From: Candidatus Paralachnospira caecorum
GTDB taxonomy: Bacteria > Bacillota > Clostridia > Lachnospirales > Lachnospiraceae
DNA length: 64,000 bases
Reading direction: 5' to 3'
NCBI GenBank assembly: GCA_904379015.1
Contig: CAJFHG010000006.1
Coordinates: 29,022 to 93,021 of the forward strand
Every line of letters begins with the position of its first letter. Position 1 is the first letter of the stretch. This document shows positions 18,590 to 27,038 of the stretch, in pieces. Under the pieces are notes generated by a model. It was not told the origin of the DNA. It saw only the letters and a program-made list of their open reading frames with translations, and did no database searches. The translations under genes and the position numbers were made by a program.

Positions 18590-18670
18590 ATGAAGAAGCA
18601 CAAACTGTTTGCGTGGCTCACTGTGTTTTGTTTTTTAATGGCAATGATTACAGGATATGAGAGAAAGTAG
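18590..18670 (+). CDS. 26-residue hydrophobic peptide
   Basis: An open frame of 26 codons starting MKKHKLFAWLTVFC and ending ITGYERK, TAG at 18668-18670. It has a positively charged N terminus, one ~17-residue hydrophobic helix and a charged C terminus, the layout of a small membrane peptide. GAGG lies 11 nt before the ATG. Its stop is 11 bp before the DUF6110-like gene, so it would be the first gene of the P-type ATPase operon. The function is unknown. I believe similar short leaders occur before such loci in related bacteria, but I cannot verify that here. Confidence 0.6.
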   Translation: MKKHKLFAWLTVFCFLMAMITGYERK

Positions 18671-18681
18671 GAGGAATGACG

Positions 18682-18972
18682 ATGAAATCTATTTGGAAAC
18701 AGATCGGTATTTTTGCAGGCGGAGTCCTGTTCGGAACGGCGGGGATCAAGATCCTGGGCAGCAAGGACGCGAAAAAGGCTTATACCCATACGACGGCGGC
18801 AGTGCTGAGGGCGAAAGAAAGTGTTATGACCGCGGTCACGAAAGTAAGGGAGAACGCGGATGATATCCTGGCAGATGCGAAGGACATCAATGAAAAAAGA
18901 GCGGAAGAGGAGATCGTTGAGGATGCTTCCGGAAGTGAAGATGAGCAGACAGAAGAGCAGGGATCTGTATGA
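18682..18972 (+). CDS. DUF6110-like small membrane-associated protein
   Basis: A 96-residue protein. The N-terminal helix (IWKQIGIFAGGVLFGTAGIKIL) is glycine-rich and membrane-like, followed by an amphipathic helix (KESVMTAVTKVRENADDILADAKDINEKR) and an acidic tail. I favour the ATG at 18682 (8 nt after AGGAGG) over the one at 18676 (2 nt). It overlaps the P-type ATPase gene by 4 bp (ATGA-type), so the two are translationally coupled. In this family the protein usually accompanies P1B ATPases; its biochemical role is not known to me. Confidence 0.75.
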   Translation: MKSIWKQIGIFAGGVLFGTAGIKILGSKDAKKAYTHTTAAVLRAKESVMTAVTKVRENADDILADAKDINEKRAEEEIVEDASGSEDEQTEEQGSV

Positions 18973-21050
18973 GATGTAAGATACTGCATCAGTCTGCCGG
19001 CAGAATCAGGGTCCATATGCTGGTCAGCCGCATGACTCTGGAGCAGGCAGACGTGCTGGAATATTATCTGAGGGCTGAAGACGGCGTCACAGATGTCAGA
19101 GTATATGACAGAACCTGTGACGCGGTTATTTATTATGCGGGAGAACGCGGAGACATTCTTTCTGCCCTGAGCCGGTTCTCTTTTGAAGACGAAGGCGCCA
19201 GGGCACTGGTGCCCGACCACACATCAAGAGCGCTGAACCGGCAGTATGAGGACAGGCTGGTGGGAACCGTATGCGGGCGGGCCTTCAGCCGGCTGTTTAT
19301 TCCGGCGCCGGTCAGAGCCGCCATTGCTGCCTGCAAAGCGGTGGGGTATCTGGTGAAGGGCCTGAGAGTGCTGGCCAGAGGAAGACTGGAAGTGGCGGTG
19401 CTGGATGCCACTGCCATTACCGTTTCCATGATCAGGGGCGATTATAACACCGCCTCCTCTGTCATGTTCCTTCTGCGCATCGGAGAGACCCTGGAGGAGT
19501 GGACGCATAAAAAATCTGTTGATGATCTTGCCAGGACCATGTCCCTTAACGTGGACAGGATCTGGGTGAAGACAGAAGCGGGAGAGGAAATCCTTGTTCC
19601 CGCGTCCCGTGTCAGAGTAGGGGATACCATTGTGGTGCGTACCGGCGCCATGATCCCTCTGGACGGAAAAGTGGTGTCAGGAGAGGCGGCGGTCAATCAG
19701 TCTTCCATTACAGGGGAAGCTCTCCCTGTGAGGAAAGAATGCGGAAGCTATGTCTACGCGGGAACGGTGGTAGAAGAAGGCGAGTGCCTGATCTGCGTCG
19801 ACAAGGGATCCGGCGAGGGACGCTATGACAGGGTGGTCCGGATGATCGAGGATTCAGAAAAGCTGAAGTCCGCCACGGAAGACAAAGCGTCCCATTTAGC
19901 GGACAGACTTGTGCCCTACAGTCTGGGCGGCACCATTCTCACCTATTTTCTGACAGGGAATGTGACGAAAGCGCTTTCGATCCTGATGGTGGACTTCTCC
20001 TGCGCGCTGAAGCTGTCCATGCCTCTGGCCGTGCTTTCCGCCATGCGTGAAGCAGGCCTGCATCATATTACCGTGAAGGGCGGCCGTTTCCTGGAAGCCG
20101 TTTCAGAGGCGGATACCATTGTGTTTGACAAGACGGGAACTCTGACCTACGCGACCCCCAAAGTGGCGGCGGTGGTGCCATTCGGAGGAAGGGAAGAGGA
20201 GGAGATGCTCCGGCTGGCAGCCTGTCTGGAGGAGCATTATCCCCATTCCATGGCCAATGCCGTGGTGCAGGAAGCGAAGAACCGGGATCTGCGCCATGAG
20301 GAACGCCATTCCAGGGTGGAATATGTGGTAGCCCACGGGATTTCCAGCATGATCGACGAGGAACGGGTCCTGATCGGCAGCTATCATTTTATTTTCCAGG
20401 ACGAGGGCTGTTTTGTCAGGCCGGAGGAACAGGAAAAGTTTGACAGCCTGCCGGAAGCATATTCTCATCTTTATATGGCTATTTCCGGTGAACTGGCGGC
20501 CGTCATCTGCATCGAGGATCCGCTCCGGAAGGAAGCGCGGGATGTGGTGGACCGTCTGCACGGACTGGGCATCAGCAGAGTGGTCATGATGACGGGAGAC
20601 AATGAAAAAACCGCCAGGGCAGTCGCGGCTGCTGTCGGTGTGGATGAATATCATGCGGAGGTGCTGCCGGAGGATAAGGCCGCCTTTATCAAGACGGAGC
20701 ACGCGGCAGGACGAAAGGTGATCATGGTCGGAGACGGTGTCAATGACTCACCGGCTCTTTCCGAGGCGGACGCGGGGATCGCCATCAGCGCGGGCGCCGC
20801 CATCGCCAGGGAAATTGCGGATATTACGGTGTCGGCGGACCATCTGTCGGCGCTGGTGACGCTGAAGCTGCTCAGCGACGCGCTGATGAAACGGATCCAA
20901 CGCAATTATCGTTTTATCATTGCCTTTAATCTGATGCTGATTGGGCTGGGCGCAGGCGGCGTGCTGCAGCCGGCTGCGTCGGCTCTGCTCCACAATATGT
21001 CCACGCTGGGGATCAGTCTGGAAAGCATGACGAATCTGCTGGAATCGTGA
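18969..21050 (+). CDS. P1B-type heavy-metal-transporting ATPase without a CPx motif
   Basis: A 693-residue transporter. An N-terminal HMA-like fold (about 1-75, ILHQSAGRIRVHM) lacks the CxxC metal site. Membrane helices follow from about residue 110, then the actuator motif TGEALP near 250, the phosphorylation site DKTGTLT near 388, the hinge MVGDGVND near 590 and final helices containing LHNMSTLGISLES. The permeation helix reads DFSCALKLSMP instead of CPC/CPH/SPC, as in CtpC-like Mn/Fe-type pumps, so the metal is uncertain. It lies beside iron-regulated genes, and an efflux role for Fe or Mn is plausible. Confidence 0.88.
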   Translation: MRCKILHQSAGRIRVHMLVSRMTLEQADVLEYYLRAEDGVTDVRVYDRTCDAVIYYAGERGDILSALSRFSFEDEGARALVPDHTSRALNRQYEDRLVGTVCGRAFSRLFIPAPVRAAIAACKAVGYLVKGLRVLARGRLEVAVLDATAITVSMIRGDYNTASSVMFLLRIGETLEEWTHKKSVDDLARTMSLNVDRIWVKTEAGEEILVPASRVRVGDTIVVRTGAMIPLDGKVVSGEAAVNQSSITGEALPVRKECGSYVYAGTVVEEGECLICVDKGSGEGRYDRVVRMIEDSEKLKSATEDKASHLADRLVPYSLGGTILTYFLTGNVTKALSILMVDFSCALKLSMPLAVLSAMREAGLHHITVKGGRFLEAVSEADTIVFDKTGTLTYATPKVAAVVPFGGREEEEMLRLAACLEEHYPHSMANAVVQEAKNRDLRHEERHSRVEYVVAHGISSMIDEERVLIGSYHFIFQDEGCFVRPEEQEKFDSLPEAYSHLYMAISGELAAVICIEDPLRKEARDVVDRLHGLGISRVVMMTGDNEKTARAVAAAVGVDEYHAEVLPEDKAAFIKTEHAAGRKVIMVGDGVNDSPALSEADAGIAISAGAAIAREIADITVSADHLSALVTLKLLSDALMKRIQRNYRFIIAFNLMLIGLGAGGVLQPAASALLHNMSTLGISLESMTNLLES

Positions 21051-21070
21051 GTCAGCCAGGATATCTGTTT

Positions 21071-21114
21071 GGAGCCTTCTTCTTTCTGTTTGGAGTGGAG
21101 GAAGGCTCCATTTT
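21071..21114 (+). terminator. Terminator of the P-type ATPase operon
   Basis: GGAGCCTTC pairs perfectly with GAAGGCTCC around a 21-nt loop and is followed by ATTTTA. The T tail is short, so efficiency may be moderate. Confidence 0.65.
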
Positions 21115-21134
21115 ACGTTATCTTGTTACATGAA

Positions 21135-21150
21135 GTTAGTTATATCTAAC
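21135..21150. promoter_or_regulatory. Iron-box-like operator before DUF3793/flavodoxin
   Basis: GTTAG-TTATAT-CTAAC is a 16-bp palindrome followed by TAAAGGAGG, the ribosome site of the next gene. The sequence CTAACTAAAG that closes it is shared exactly with the site before the DtxR-like gene. Confidence 0.65.
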
Positions 21151-21166
21151 TAAAGGAGGGAGCAAA

Positions 21167-21718
21167 GTGTCAGAAGCAGCTTTTATCCGTCACTGTTCTC
21201 CGACGCTGGCGGGACTGAAAACGGCAAGTCTGTTTACCAGCACATATTCATCAGAAGCAGAGGTGACGCGGATGGTGCGCCGCCTGAATCAGACCCTCGG
21301 ACCCAGGGGGCTTAAGATCCTGCCCCTGCGCTATGCCAAAGGACGGGTTCTGATCTATGTATACCGCCCTTCCAGGCTGACGGAGGATCTGAAGGGCAGT
21401 TTTGCCCGCGGTCTGCTGGAAAGCAGGGGATATCCCTGCGGAAGTGCGGAGGGATGTGTAGCCAGACTGGCCCGCCGTCTGAAAGAAAACGGGGAATTTC
21501 CCCATGAAATCGGCCTGTTTCTGGGATATCCGCCGGAAGATGTGAGAGGCTTCATAGAAAACAGAGGCGGGGCCTGCAAATGCACGGGGTTCTGGAAGGT
21601 ATACGGAGACGAGGAACAGGCACGGAAAAAATTTGCGAAATACAGAAAATGCACAGATGTTTACTGGAGACAGTGGACCGGGGGAACGTCTATTGAACGG
21701 CTTACCGTGGCCGTTTGA
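21167..21718 (+). CDS. DUF3793 family protein
   Basis: A 183-residue soluble protein of the DUF3793 family. It shows the family pattern of an N-terminal ALAGLKTASLF-like stretch (here PTLAGLKTASLFT), a central YRPSRL, FPHEIGLFLGYPPEDVRGFI, and a cysteine pair with a tyrosine-rich end (CKCTGFWKVYGDEEQARKKFAKYRKC). The biochemical function is unknown. It starts at a GTG 8 nt after AAAGGAGGG. It is co-directional with flavodoxin 74 bp downstream and lies behind an iron-box-like palindrome. That fits a role in iron-limited metabolism, an inference from context. Confidence 0.85.
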   Translation: MSEAAFIRHCSPTLAGLKTASLFTSTYSSEAEVTRMVRRLNQTLGPRGLKILPLRYAKGRVLIYVYRPSRLTEDLKGSFARGLLESRGYPCGSAEGCVARLARRLKENGEFPHEIGLFLGYPPEDVRGFIENRGGACKCTGFWKVYGDEEQARKKFAKYRKCTDVYWRQWTGGTSIERLTVAV

Positions 21719-21792
21719 TATGTTTAGATCAGGAACGGCAGAAGTAGATGCTGTTTCCTGGAAATATTATACAGAAAGGTTGGTTTTACATC

Positions 21793-22215
21793 ATGAGCAA
21801 AGTAGCAGTCGTTTATTGGAGCGGAACAGGAAATACAGAGGCCATGGCCGAGGCGGTGGCAGAGGGCGCGAAAGAAAAGGGCGCGGAGGTATCGACATTT
21901 ACGCCCGACGATTTTGAAGCGGGGAAAATGGACGAATTTGACGCAGTGGCCTTTGGCTGCCCCGCTATGGGAGACGAGGTTCTGGAGGAGACCATCTTTG
22001 AACCCATGTTTGACGCATGCAAGGAAAAGCTGAAGGGAAAAAGGATCGCGCTTTTCGGCTCCTACGGATGGGGAGACGGCGAGTGGATGAGAAATTGGGA
22101 GGAAAGCTGCAAGAGCGAAGGCGCCGTGCTGGCCTGCGGCAGCGTGACCTGTGCCGACGCTCCTGATGACGAAGCATCGGCCGCCTGCAGGGAGCTGGGA
22201 GCGGCCCTGGCATAA
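21793..22215 (+). CDS. Short-chain flavodoxin
   Basis: A 140-residue flavodoxin. The FMN phosphate loop SGTGNTE is near residue 11, and FGCPAMGDEVLE and FGSYGWGDGEWM form the isoalloxazine-binding loops around 57 and 87. It carries electrons in place of ferredoxin and is typically induced when iron is scarce. The ATG at 21793 gives the canonical N terminus (MSKVAVVYWSGTGNTE), although the ribosome site GAAAGG is rather far upstream. It probably shares the DUF3793 transcript and its iron-box-like operator. Confidence 0.93.
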   Translation: MSKVAVVYWSGTGNTEAMAEAVAEGAKEKGAEVSTFTPDDFEAGKMDEFDAVAFGCPAMGDEVLEETIFEPMFDACKEKLKGKRIALFGSYGWGDGEWMRNWEESCKSEGAVLACGSVTCADAPDDEASAACRELGAALA

Positions 22216-22277
22216 CCGCCGTACCCGTCAAAATATGTAAAAAATGAATATAGAATGAAAATTCCCGAAAAAAGTGA

Positions 22278-22305
22278 TTGACAGGAAGACAGAAATATGT
22301 ATAAT
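22278..22305 (+). promoter_or_regulatory. Promoter of the polyamine-uptake operon
   Basis: TTGACA (22278-22283) and TATAAT (22300-22305) with a 16-bp spacer, about 120 bp before the regulator's start codon. Confidence 0.8.
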
Positions 22306-22320
22306 AAAAGCTGTTTCTGT

Positions 22321-22337
22321 GTTTAGAGATACTAAAC
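22321..22337. promoter_or_regulatory. Palindromic operator in the pot operon leader
   Basis: GTTTAG-AGATA-CTAAAC has perfect 6-bp arms and begins about 9 bp after the expected transcription start. The first gene of the operon encodes an XRE-cupin repressor, so it is the obvious candidate binder. The 5-bp centre distinguishes it from the GTTAG-N6-CTAAC iron-type sites. Confidence 0.6.
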
Positions 22338-22373
22338 TTTTTGTTTATTTTTAGTTTTCGGGGAACAGAAAAG

Positions 22374-22397
22374 AGTCCCTTAAAAGGGACTTTTTTT
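22374..22397 (+). terminator. Intrinsic terminator inside the pot operon leader
   Basis: AGTCCCTT/AAGGGACT with a 2-nt centre (larger in the folded RNA) is followed by six further T residues. It lies between the operon promoter and the XRE start codon, so it would stop transcripts from that promoter unless bypassed. Confidence 0.65.
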
Positions 22398-22425
22398 GCG
22401 CCGCAGAGAGAGAGGCCAAAGGACG

Positions 22426-22959
22426 ATGAATATCGGGCAGAAGCTGAAAGAACTCAGAGTGCTGAAGGGACTTACCCAGGAGGAGCTGGCGGACAGAGCG
22501 GAGCTTTCCAAGGGATTTATTTCACAGCTGGAGCGGGATCTGACGTCTCCGTCGATCGCGACGCTGACAGATATCCTCCAGTGTCTGGGAACTACGCTCA
22601 ACGAGTTTTTTACAGAAGACGTGGAGGAACAGATCGTATTCGGAGTGGAAGACTATTTTGTAAAAAAGGATGAAGAACTCAGGAATACGATTCAGTGGAT
22701 CATTCCCAATGCCCAGAAAAATATCATGGAGCCCATTCTTCTGACTCTGGAAAAAGGCGGAGCCACTTATCCGGATACGCCCCATGAAGGAGAGGAATTT
22801 GGATATGTGCTGCAGGGCAGCATTGTGATTCACGTCGGGGCAAAGAGCTACCGGGCCAAAAAAGGGGAATCCTTTTATTTTACGCCGGATAAACAACATT
22901 ATCTTACATCGAAGGCAGGAGCTGTCATCATATGGGTCAGCTCACCGCCCAGCTTTTAG
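22426..22959 (+). CDS. XRE-cupin regulator (PuuR-like) of the pot operon
   Basis: A 177-residue protein with an N-terminal Cro/CI helix-turn-helix (about 5-60: [38 protein letters not shown]) and a C-terminal cupin (about 105-175: [35 protein letters not shown]). This is the PuuR arrangement, whose members sense polyamines. It is the first gene of an operon with potABCD, 11 bp before potA, so control of polyamine uptake is the likely job. The start at 22426 has AAAGGA only 2-3 nt upstream, which suggests weak initiation. Confidence 0.9.
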   Translation: MNIGQKLKELRVLKGLTQEELADRAELSKGFISQLERDLTSPSIATLTDILQCLGTTLNEFFTEDVEEQIVFGVEDYFVKKDEELRNTIQWIIPNAQKNIMEPILLTLEKGGATYPDTPHEGEEFGYVLQGSIVIHVGAKSYRAKKGESFYFTPDKQHYLTSKAGAVIIWVSSPPSF

Positions 22960-22970
22960 GAGGTACGCAG

Positions 22971-24047
22971 ATGAGCAATACACCACTGATCCAGCTGGAA
23001 GGCGTGTCAAAGTCGTTTGACAAAACAATGGTTCTGGACGACCTGAACCTGTCTATTCAGGAGAATGAGTTTATGACCCTGCTGGGCCCGAGCGGCTGCG
23101 GCAAAACGACGACGCTCCGTATCATCGGCGGATTTGAGAAGCCTGATACGGGAAAGTTTTTTTTTGACGGCAGAGATATTACGAATCTGGCGCCAAACAA
23201 GCGGCCCCTGAATACGGTATTTCAGAAGTATGCTCTGTTTTCCCATATGAATATTGCGGAGAACATCGCTTTCGGACTGAAGATCAAAGGCAAATCAAAG
23301 GCTTATATTAACGATAAGATCAAATACGCTCTGAAGCTGGTCAATCTGGACGGGTTTGAGAAACGCAGCGTTGCTTCTCTGAGCGGCGGACAGCAGCAGA
23401 GAATCGCCATAGCCAGGGCAATCGTCAATGAACCGAAGGTGCTGCTCCTGGATGAGCCTCTGGGTGCGCTGGATCTGAAGCTGCGCCAGGATATGCAGTA
23501 TGAGCTGATCCGGCTGAAAAATGAGCTGGGCATTACCTTCATCTATGTGACCCATGACCAGGAGGAAGCGCTGACCATGTCCGATACCATCGTGGTCATG
23601 AATCAGGGATATATTCAGCAGATGGGGACGCCTGAGGATATTTACAATGAACCGGAAAACGCTTTTGTGGCGGACTTTATCGGAGACAGCAATATCATTG
23701 ACGGTACGATGATCCGGGATGAGCTGGTGGAGATCCTGGGGGTGCGCTTTGCCTGCGTGGATACGGGATTCGGGCAGAACCGGCCTGTGGACGTGGTGAT
23801 CCGTCCGGAGGATGTGGAGCTTCTGCCGCAGGGGGAAGGTACCATGGAAGGCGTTGTCACCCATCTGATCTTCAAAGGCGTGCATTATGAGATGGAAGTG
23901 ACAGCCGGCGGCTTCGAGTGGCTGGTCCATTCCACAGTCTGTCATCCGGTGGGAACGAAGGTCAGCATACATGTGGACCCCTTCAACATTCAGATCATGA
24001 AGAAGCCGGAGTCCGAGGATGAGGAGGCGGTGGGAGTCAATGAGTAA
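22971..24047 (+). CDS. potA: Spermidine/putrescine ABC transporter ATPase
   Basis: A 358-residue ATPase that powers polyamine import. Walker A is GPSGCGKTT near residue 40, Q-loop FQKYALF near 88, signature LSGGQQQR near 140, Walker [12 protein letters not shown] near 163 and H-loop YVTHDQEEA near 195. A C-terminal TOBE domain includes [11 protein letters not shown]. All catalytic residues are present. The ATG at 22971 sits after TTTTAGGAGG. It overlaps potB by 8 bp. Confidence 0.95.
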   Translation: MSNTPLIQLEGVSKSFDKTMVLDDLNLSIQENEFMTLLGPSGCGKTTTLRIIGGFEKPDTGKFFFDGRDITNLAPNKRPLNTVFQKYALFSHMNIAENIAFGLKIKGKSKAYINDKIKYALKLVNLDGFEKRSVASLSGGQQQRIAIARAIVNEPKVLLLDEPLGALDLKLRQDMQYELIRLKNELGITFIYVTHDQEEALTMSDTIVVMNQGYIQQMGTPEDIYNEPENAFVADFIGDSNIIDGTMIRDELVEILGVRFACVDTGFGQNRPVDVVIRPEDVELLPQGEGTMEGVVTHLIFKGVHYEMEVTAGGFEWLVHSTVCHPVGTKVSIHVDPFNIQIMKKPESEDEEAVGVNE

Positions 24048-24852
24048 GAAATTATTGTCCGCGCCTTATCTGGTATGGATGATCGGTTTTACCATTATCC
24101 CTCTGGCGCTGATCGTCTATTACGGACTCACGGATCGATCGGGAGCATTTACTCTGGAGAACATCATGGCGATCGCGACGCCGGAGCGGATGAACGCGCT
24201 GATCCGTTCGCTCAAGCTGTCCCTGATCAGTACAGCGGTCTGTCTTGTGCTGGCTTATCCGCTGGCCATGATCCTGAAAAGTCTGAAGGTAAAGCAGAGC
24301 AGTTTTATTGTGTTTATATTTATTCTTCCCATGTGGATGAATTTCCTTCTGAGAACAATGGCGTGGCAGACGCTTCTGGACAGGAACGGCGTGATCAATC
24401 AGATCCTGAATTTTCTGCATCTGCCTCAGCTCAATATCATCAATACACAGACTGCCATTGTATTCGGCATGGTTTATAATTTCCTGCCTTTTATGGTATT
24501 GCCCATTTACAATGTGCTGGTAAAAATCGGAGACGATACGGTGGAGGCGGCGCGGGATCTGGGAGCCAACAGCGTCCAGACCTTTTTCCGGGTGATCCTG
24601 CCCCTCAGTGTGCCGGGCGTGGTGAGCGGCATTACCATGGTGTTCGTGCCGGCTCTGACCACCTTCGTGATTTCGGATCTGCTGGGCGGAGGCATGGTGC
24701 TTCTGATCGGCAATGTGATCGAGCAGGAATTTACCTTTACGGCCAACTGGAATCAGGGGGCAGGGCTTTCCCTGGTGCTGATGGTGTTCATTCTGATCAG
24801 CATGGCCCTGCTGGCCAAGTATGATAAAGACGGAGAGGGGGCGTCGTTTTGA
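24040..24852 (+). CDS. potB: Spermidine/putrescine ABC transporter permease
   Basis: A 270-residue inner-membrane permease with about six helices and the binding-protein-dependent EAA loop ([25 protein letters not shown]). Other family marks are [14 protein letters not shown] and [12 protein letters not shown]. The start at 24040 follows GGGAG inside the end of potA, and the stop overlaps the TTG start of potC. It pairs with PotC to form the channel. Confidence 0.95.
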   Translation: MSKKLLSAPYLVWMIGFTIIPLALIVYYGLTDRSGAFTLENIMAIATPERMNALIRSLKLSLISTAVCLVLAYPLAMILKSLKVKQSSFIVFIFILPMWMNFLLRTMAWQTLLDRNGVINQILNFLHLPQLNIINTQTAIVFGMVYNFLPFMVLPIYNVLVKIGDDTVEAARDLGANSVQTFFRVILPLSVPGVVSGITMVFVPALTTFVISDLLGGGMVLLIGNVIEQEFTFTANWNQGAGLSLVLMVFILISMALLAKYDKDGEGASF

Positions 24853-25643
24853 TCGGACGGTTTTTCAAACGGTTTTATCTCGTGGTGATTTTTATTTTTC
24901 TGTATGTGCCGATCGTGGCGCTGATGATCCTGTCATTCAATAACTCAAAATATATGTCCCAGTGGGACGGCTTCAGTCTGAAATGGTATGAGCAGCTGTT
25001 CAGCAGCAGCCTGATCATGTCCGCTTTATGGAACACCCTGATCATCGCGTTCCTGTCGGCGCTGATCGCCACCATAATCGGGACAGTTGCATGCATCGGA
25101 ATCAATAACATGAAGAAGGTGCCCAGAACGATCGTGATGGGGATGAACAATATTCCGCTGATGAACGCGGATATCGTGACCGGGATTTCCCTGATGCTCT
25201 GTTTTATCGCGTTTGGGGTCAGCCTGGGGTTCGGCACCATTCTGATCGCCCATATTACATTTAATATTCCCTATGTGGTCCTGAGTGTCATGCCGAAAAT
25301 GAAGCAGACGGAGAAGAGTACATATGAGGCGGCTGTGGATCTGGGGGCAACGCCTGTCCAGGCGTTTTTCAAGGTGGTATTTCCCGATATCCTTCCGGGG
25401 ATCCTGTCAGGATTTCTGCTGTCCTTTACGATGTCCCTGGATGATTTTACCATTACCCATTTCACAAAGGGGGCGGGCATCAATACCCTGTCTACCCTGA
25501 TTTACAGCGAGGTGCGCAAGGGCGTGCGGCCCAGTTTGTACGCGCTGTCAACGATATTGTTCCTGGCAGTCCTGATCCTGCTGATCATCGCGAATCTGCC
25601 GAAGGGAAAGAGCAAAGAGAAAGAGCTTATAAAGGAGAGATGA
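24849..25643 (+). CDS. potC: Spermidine/putrescine ABC transporter permease
   Basis: A 264-residue permease with six predicted helices, the EAA loop (YEAAVDLGATPVQAFFKVVFPDILPG) and the PotC-typical LSFTMSLDDFTITHF. It begins at a TTG that overlaps the potB stop (TTGA), indicating coupled translation. It is followed 6 bp later by potD. Confidence 0.95.
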   Translation: MIGRFFKRFYLVVIFIFLYVPIVALMILSFNNSKYMSQWDGFSLKWYEQLFSSSLIMSALWNTLIIAFLSALIATIIGTVACIGINNMKKVPRTIVMGMNNIPLMNADIVTGISLMLCFIAFGVSLGFGTILIAHITFNIPYVVLSVMPKMKQTEKSTYEAAVDLGATPVQAFFKVVFPDILPGILSGFLLSFTMSLDDFTITHFTKGAGINTLSTLIYSEVRKGVRPSLYALSTILFLAVLILLIIANLPKGKSKEKELIKER

Positions 25644-25649
25644 CGAGAA

Positions 25650-26714
25650 ATGAAAAAGAGAATGCTTGCGGCGGCGCTTGCTGCCATGATGTGTGTTTCC
25701 TTTACTGCCGGCTGCGGCGGGGGATCGGAAGATTCGGGAGAAAAGGTTTATGTTTACAACTGGGGCGAATACATCGACGAAGAAGTGATCCAGATGTTTG
25801 AGGAAGAGACGGGGATCGAAGTGGTCTACGATACATTTGAGACCAACGAGGAAATGTATCCGGTCATCGAAGCGGGCGGCAGAGTCTATGATGTGGTATG
25901 TCCTTCCGACTATATGATTGAAAAGATGATTGCGAATGATCTGCTGGCTGAGATCAATTTTGACAATGTTCCCAATATCCAGTATGTCAGCGACAGTATT
26001 ATGGAAGGCTCAAAAGCCTTTGACCCGGAAAATAAATATTCGGTGCCCTATACCTTTGGAACACTGGGAATTCTTTACAATACGTCCATGATCGATGAGG
26101 AGATCACCAGCTGGACTTCCCTGTGGAATGAAGAATATGAGGGAAATATTCTGATGTACAACAGTCCCAGAGATCTGTTTACGGCGCCTCTGGCGATCCT
26201 GGGCTACTCCCTGAATACGACGGACGAGAATGAGCTGAATGAGGCAAAGGAGATGCTCCTCGAGCAGAAGCCTCTGGTTCAGAGATATGTCATGGATCAG
26301 ATCAAGGACAGCATGATCTCCGGCAGCGCTGCTATTGCCATGTGCTATTCAGGCGAGGTGCTGCAGCTGCAGGAAGGGAATTCAGATCTGGCTTATGTGG
26401 TGCCGGAAGAAGGCAGCAATTATTTTATCGATTCCTGGGTAATTCCCGCGAATGCTGAGAACAAAGAGAATGCGGAAGCCTGGATCAATTTCCTGAACAA
26501 ACCGGAAATTGCCCTGAAAAATTTTGAGTATATTACCTATTCAACGCCCAATACCGGAGCCCAGGAGCTGATGGATGAAGAGCTTCTTTCCAATCCGGCG
26601 GTATTCCCCGGCGAGGATATCCTGTCCAAGTGTGAGGTGTTCCATTCTCTGGGAGAAGAAGGGGATGATCTGTTCAATGAGATGTGGATGGAGATCAGAG
26701 ACGCAGATGTGTAA
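25650..26714 (+). CDS. potD: Spermidine/putrescine-binding lipoprotein
   Basis: A 354-residue extracytoplasmic binding protein. The N-terminal signal ends in a lipobox, TAGC, with the lipid cysteine at residue 22. The mature protein opens KVYVYNWGEYIDEEVIQMFE, the PotD/PotF hallmark, and includes SYGTLG-like PYTFGTLGILYNT and NYFIDSWVIPANA near the C terminus. It delivers polyamines to PotABC. A strong terminator follows about 75 bp after the stop. Confidence 0.95.
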   Translation: MKKRMLAAALAAMMCVSFTAGCGGGSEDSGEKVYVYNWGEYIDEEVIQMFEEETGIEVVYDTFETNEEMYPVIEAGGRVYDVVCPSDYMIEKMIANDLLAEINFDNVPNIQYVSDSIMEGSKAFDPENKYSVPYTFGTLGILYNTSMIDEEITSWTSLWNEEYEGNILMYNSPRDLFTAPLAILGYSLNTTDENELNEAKEMLLEQKPLVQRYVMDQIKDSMISGSAAIAMCYSGEVLQLQEGNSDLAYVVPEEGSNYFIDSWVIPANAENKENAEAWINFLNKPEIALKNFEYITYSTPNTGAQELMDEELLSNPAVFPGEDILSKCEVFHSLGEEGDDLFNEMWMEIRDADV

Positions 26715-27038
26715 ATAAGTTCGGAGAAGAGCCGTTGGTCTGATTTTGAAATGAACGGCTGTATGAAACAGTTGCTGTAATTACTTGAGGGGAGGCCGTG
26801 TGTTTCTGGCTTCCCCTTTTTGTTCTCAATGTGCCACGTCCCTGCCAGGAATGCAATATCTCTGCAAGGTTTCCAGATGTCCGATTTAAAGATAATAAAG
26901 GCCTCTGAATCATTATAAAATGGAGGGAAAAGCAGCAATGCGCATTCGGGAGTTTTCACTGTCTTTTTCTTAATTCTTTCTTATGAAACAGCTGGAAACA
27001 GTGAATAGGACTTTACCACGAGGAAAAACCGTGTTAAA
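26715..27038. other. Intergenic stretch after potD
   Basis: Apart from the terminator at 26789-26821 I see no gene or clear promoter. The bases before the PHP gene are AT-rich with a weak GAGG. Confidence 0.4.
26789..26821 (+). terminator. Terminator of the pot operon
   Basis: GGGGAGGCC pairs with GGCTTCCCC (one G-U-type mismatch) around a 10-nt loop and is followed by TTTTTG. Confidence 0.85.

Noticed and set aside
22321..22337. Counting GTTTAG-N5-CTAAAC as a further iron-box-like site
   Set aside because: The spacer is 5 not 6 and the arms differ (GTTTAG); it fits better as the operator of the XRE-cupin gene it precedes.
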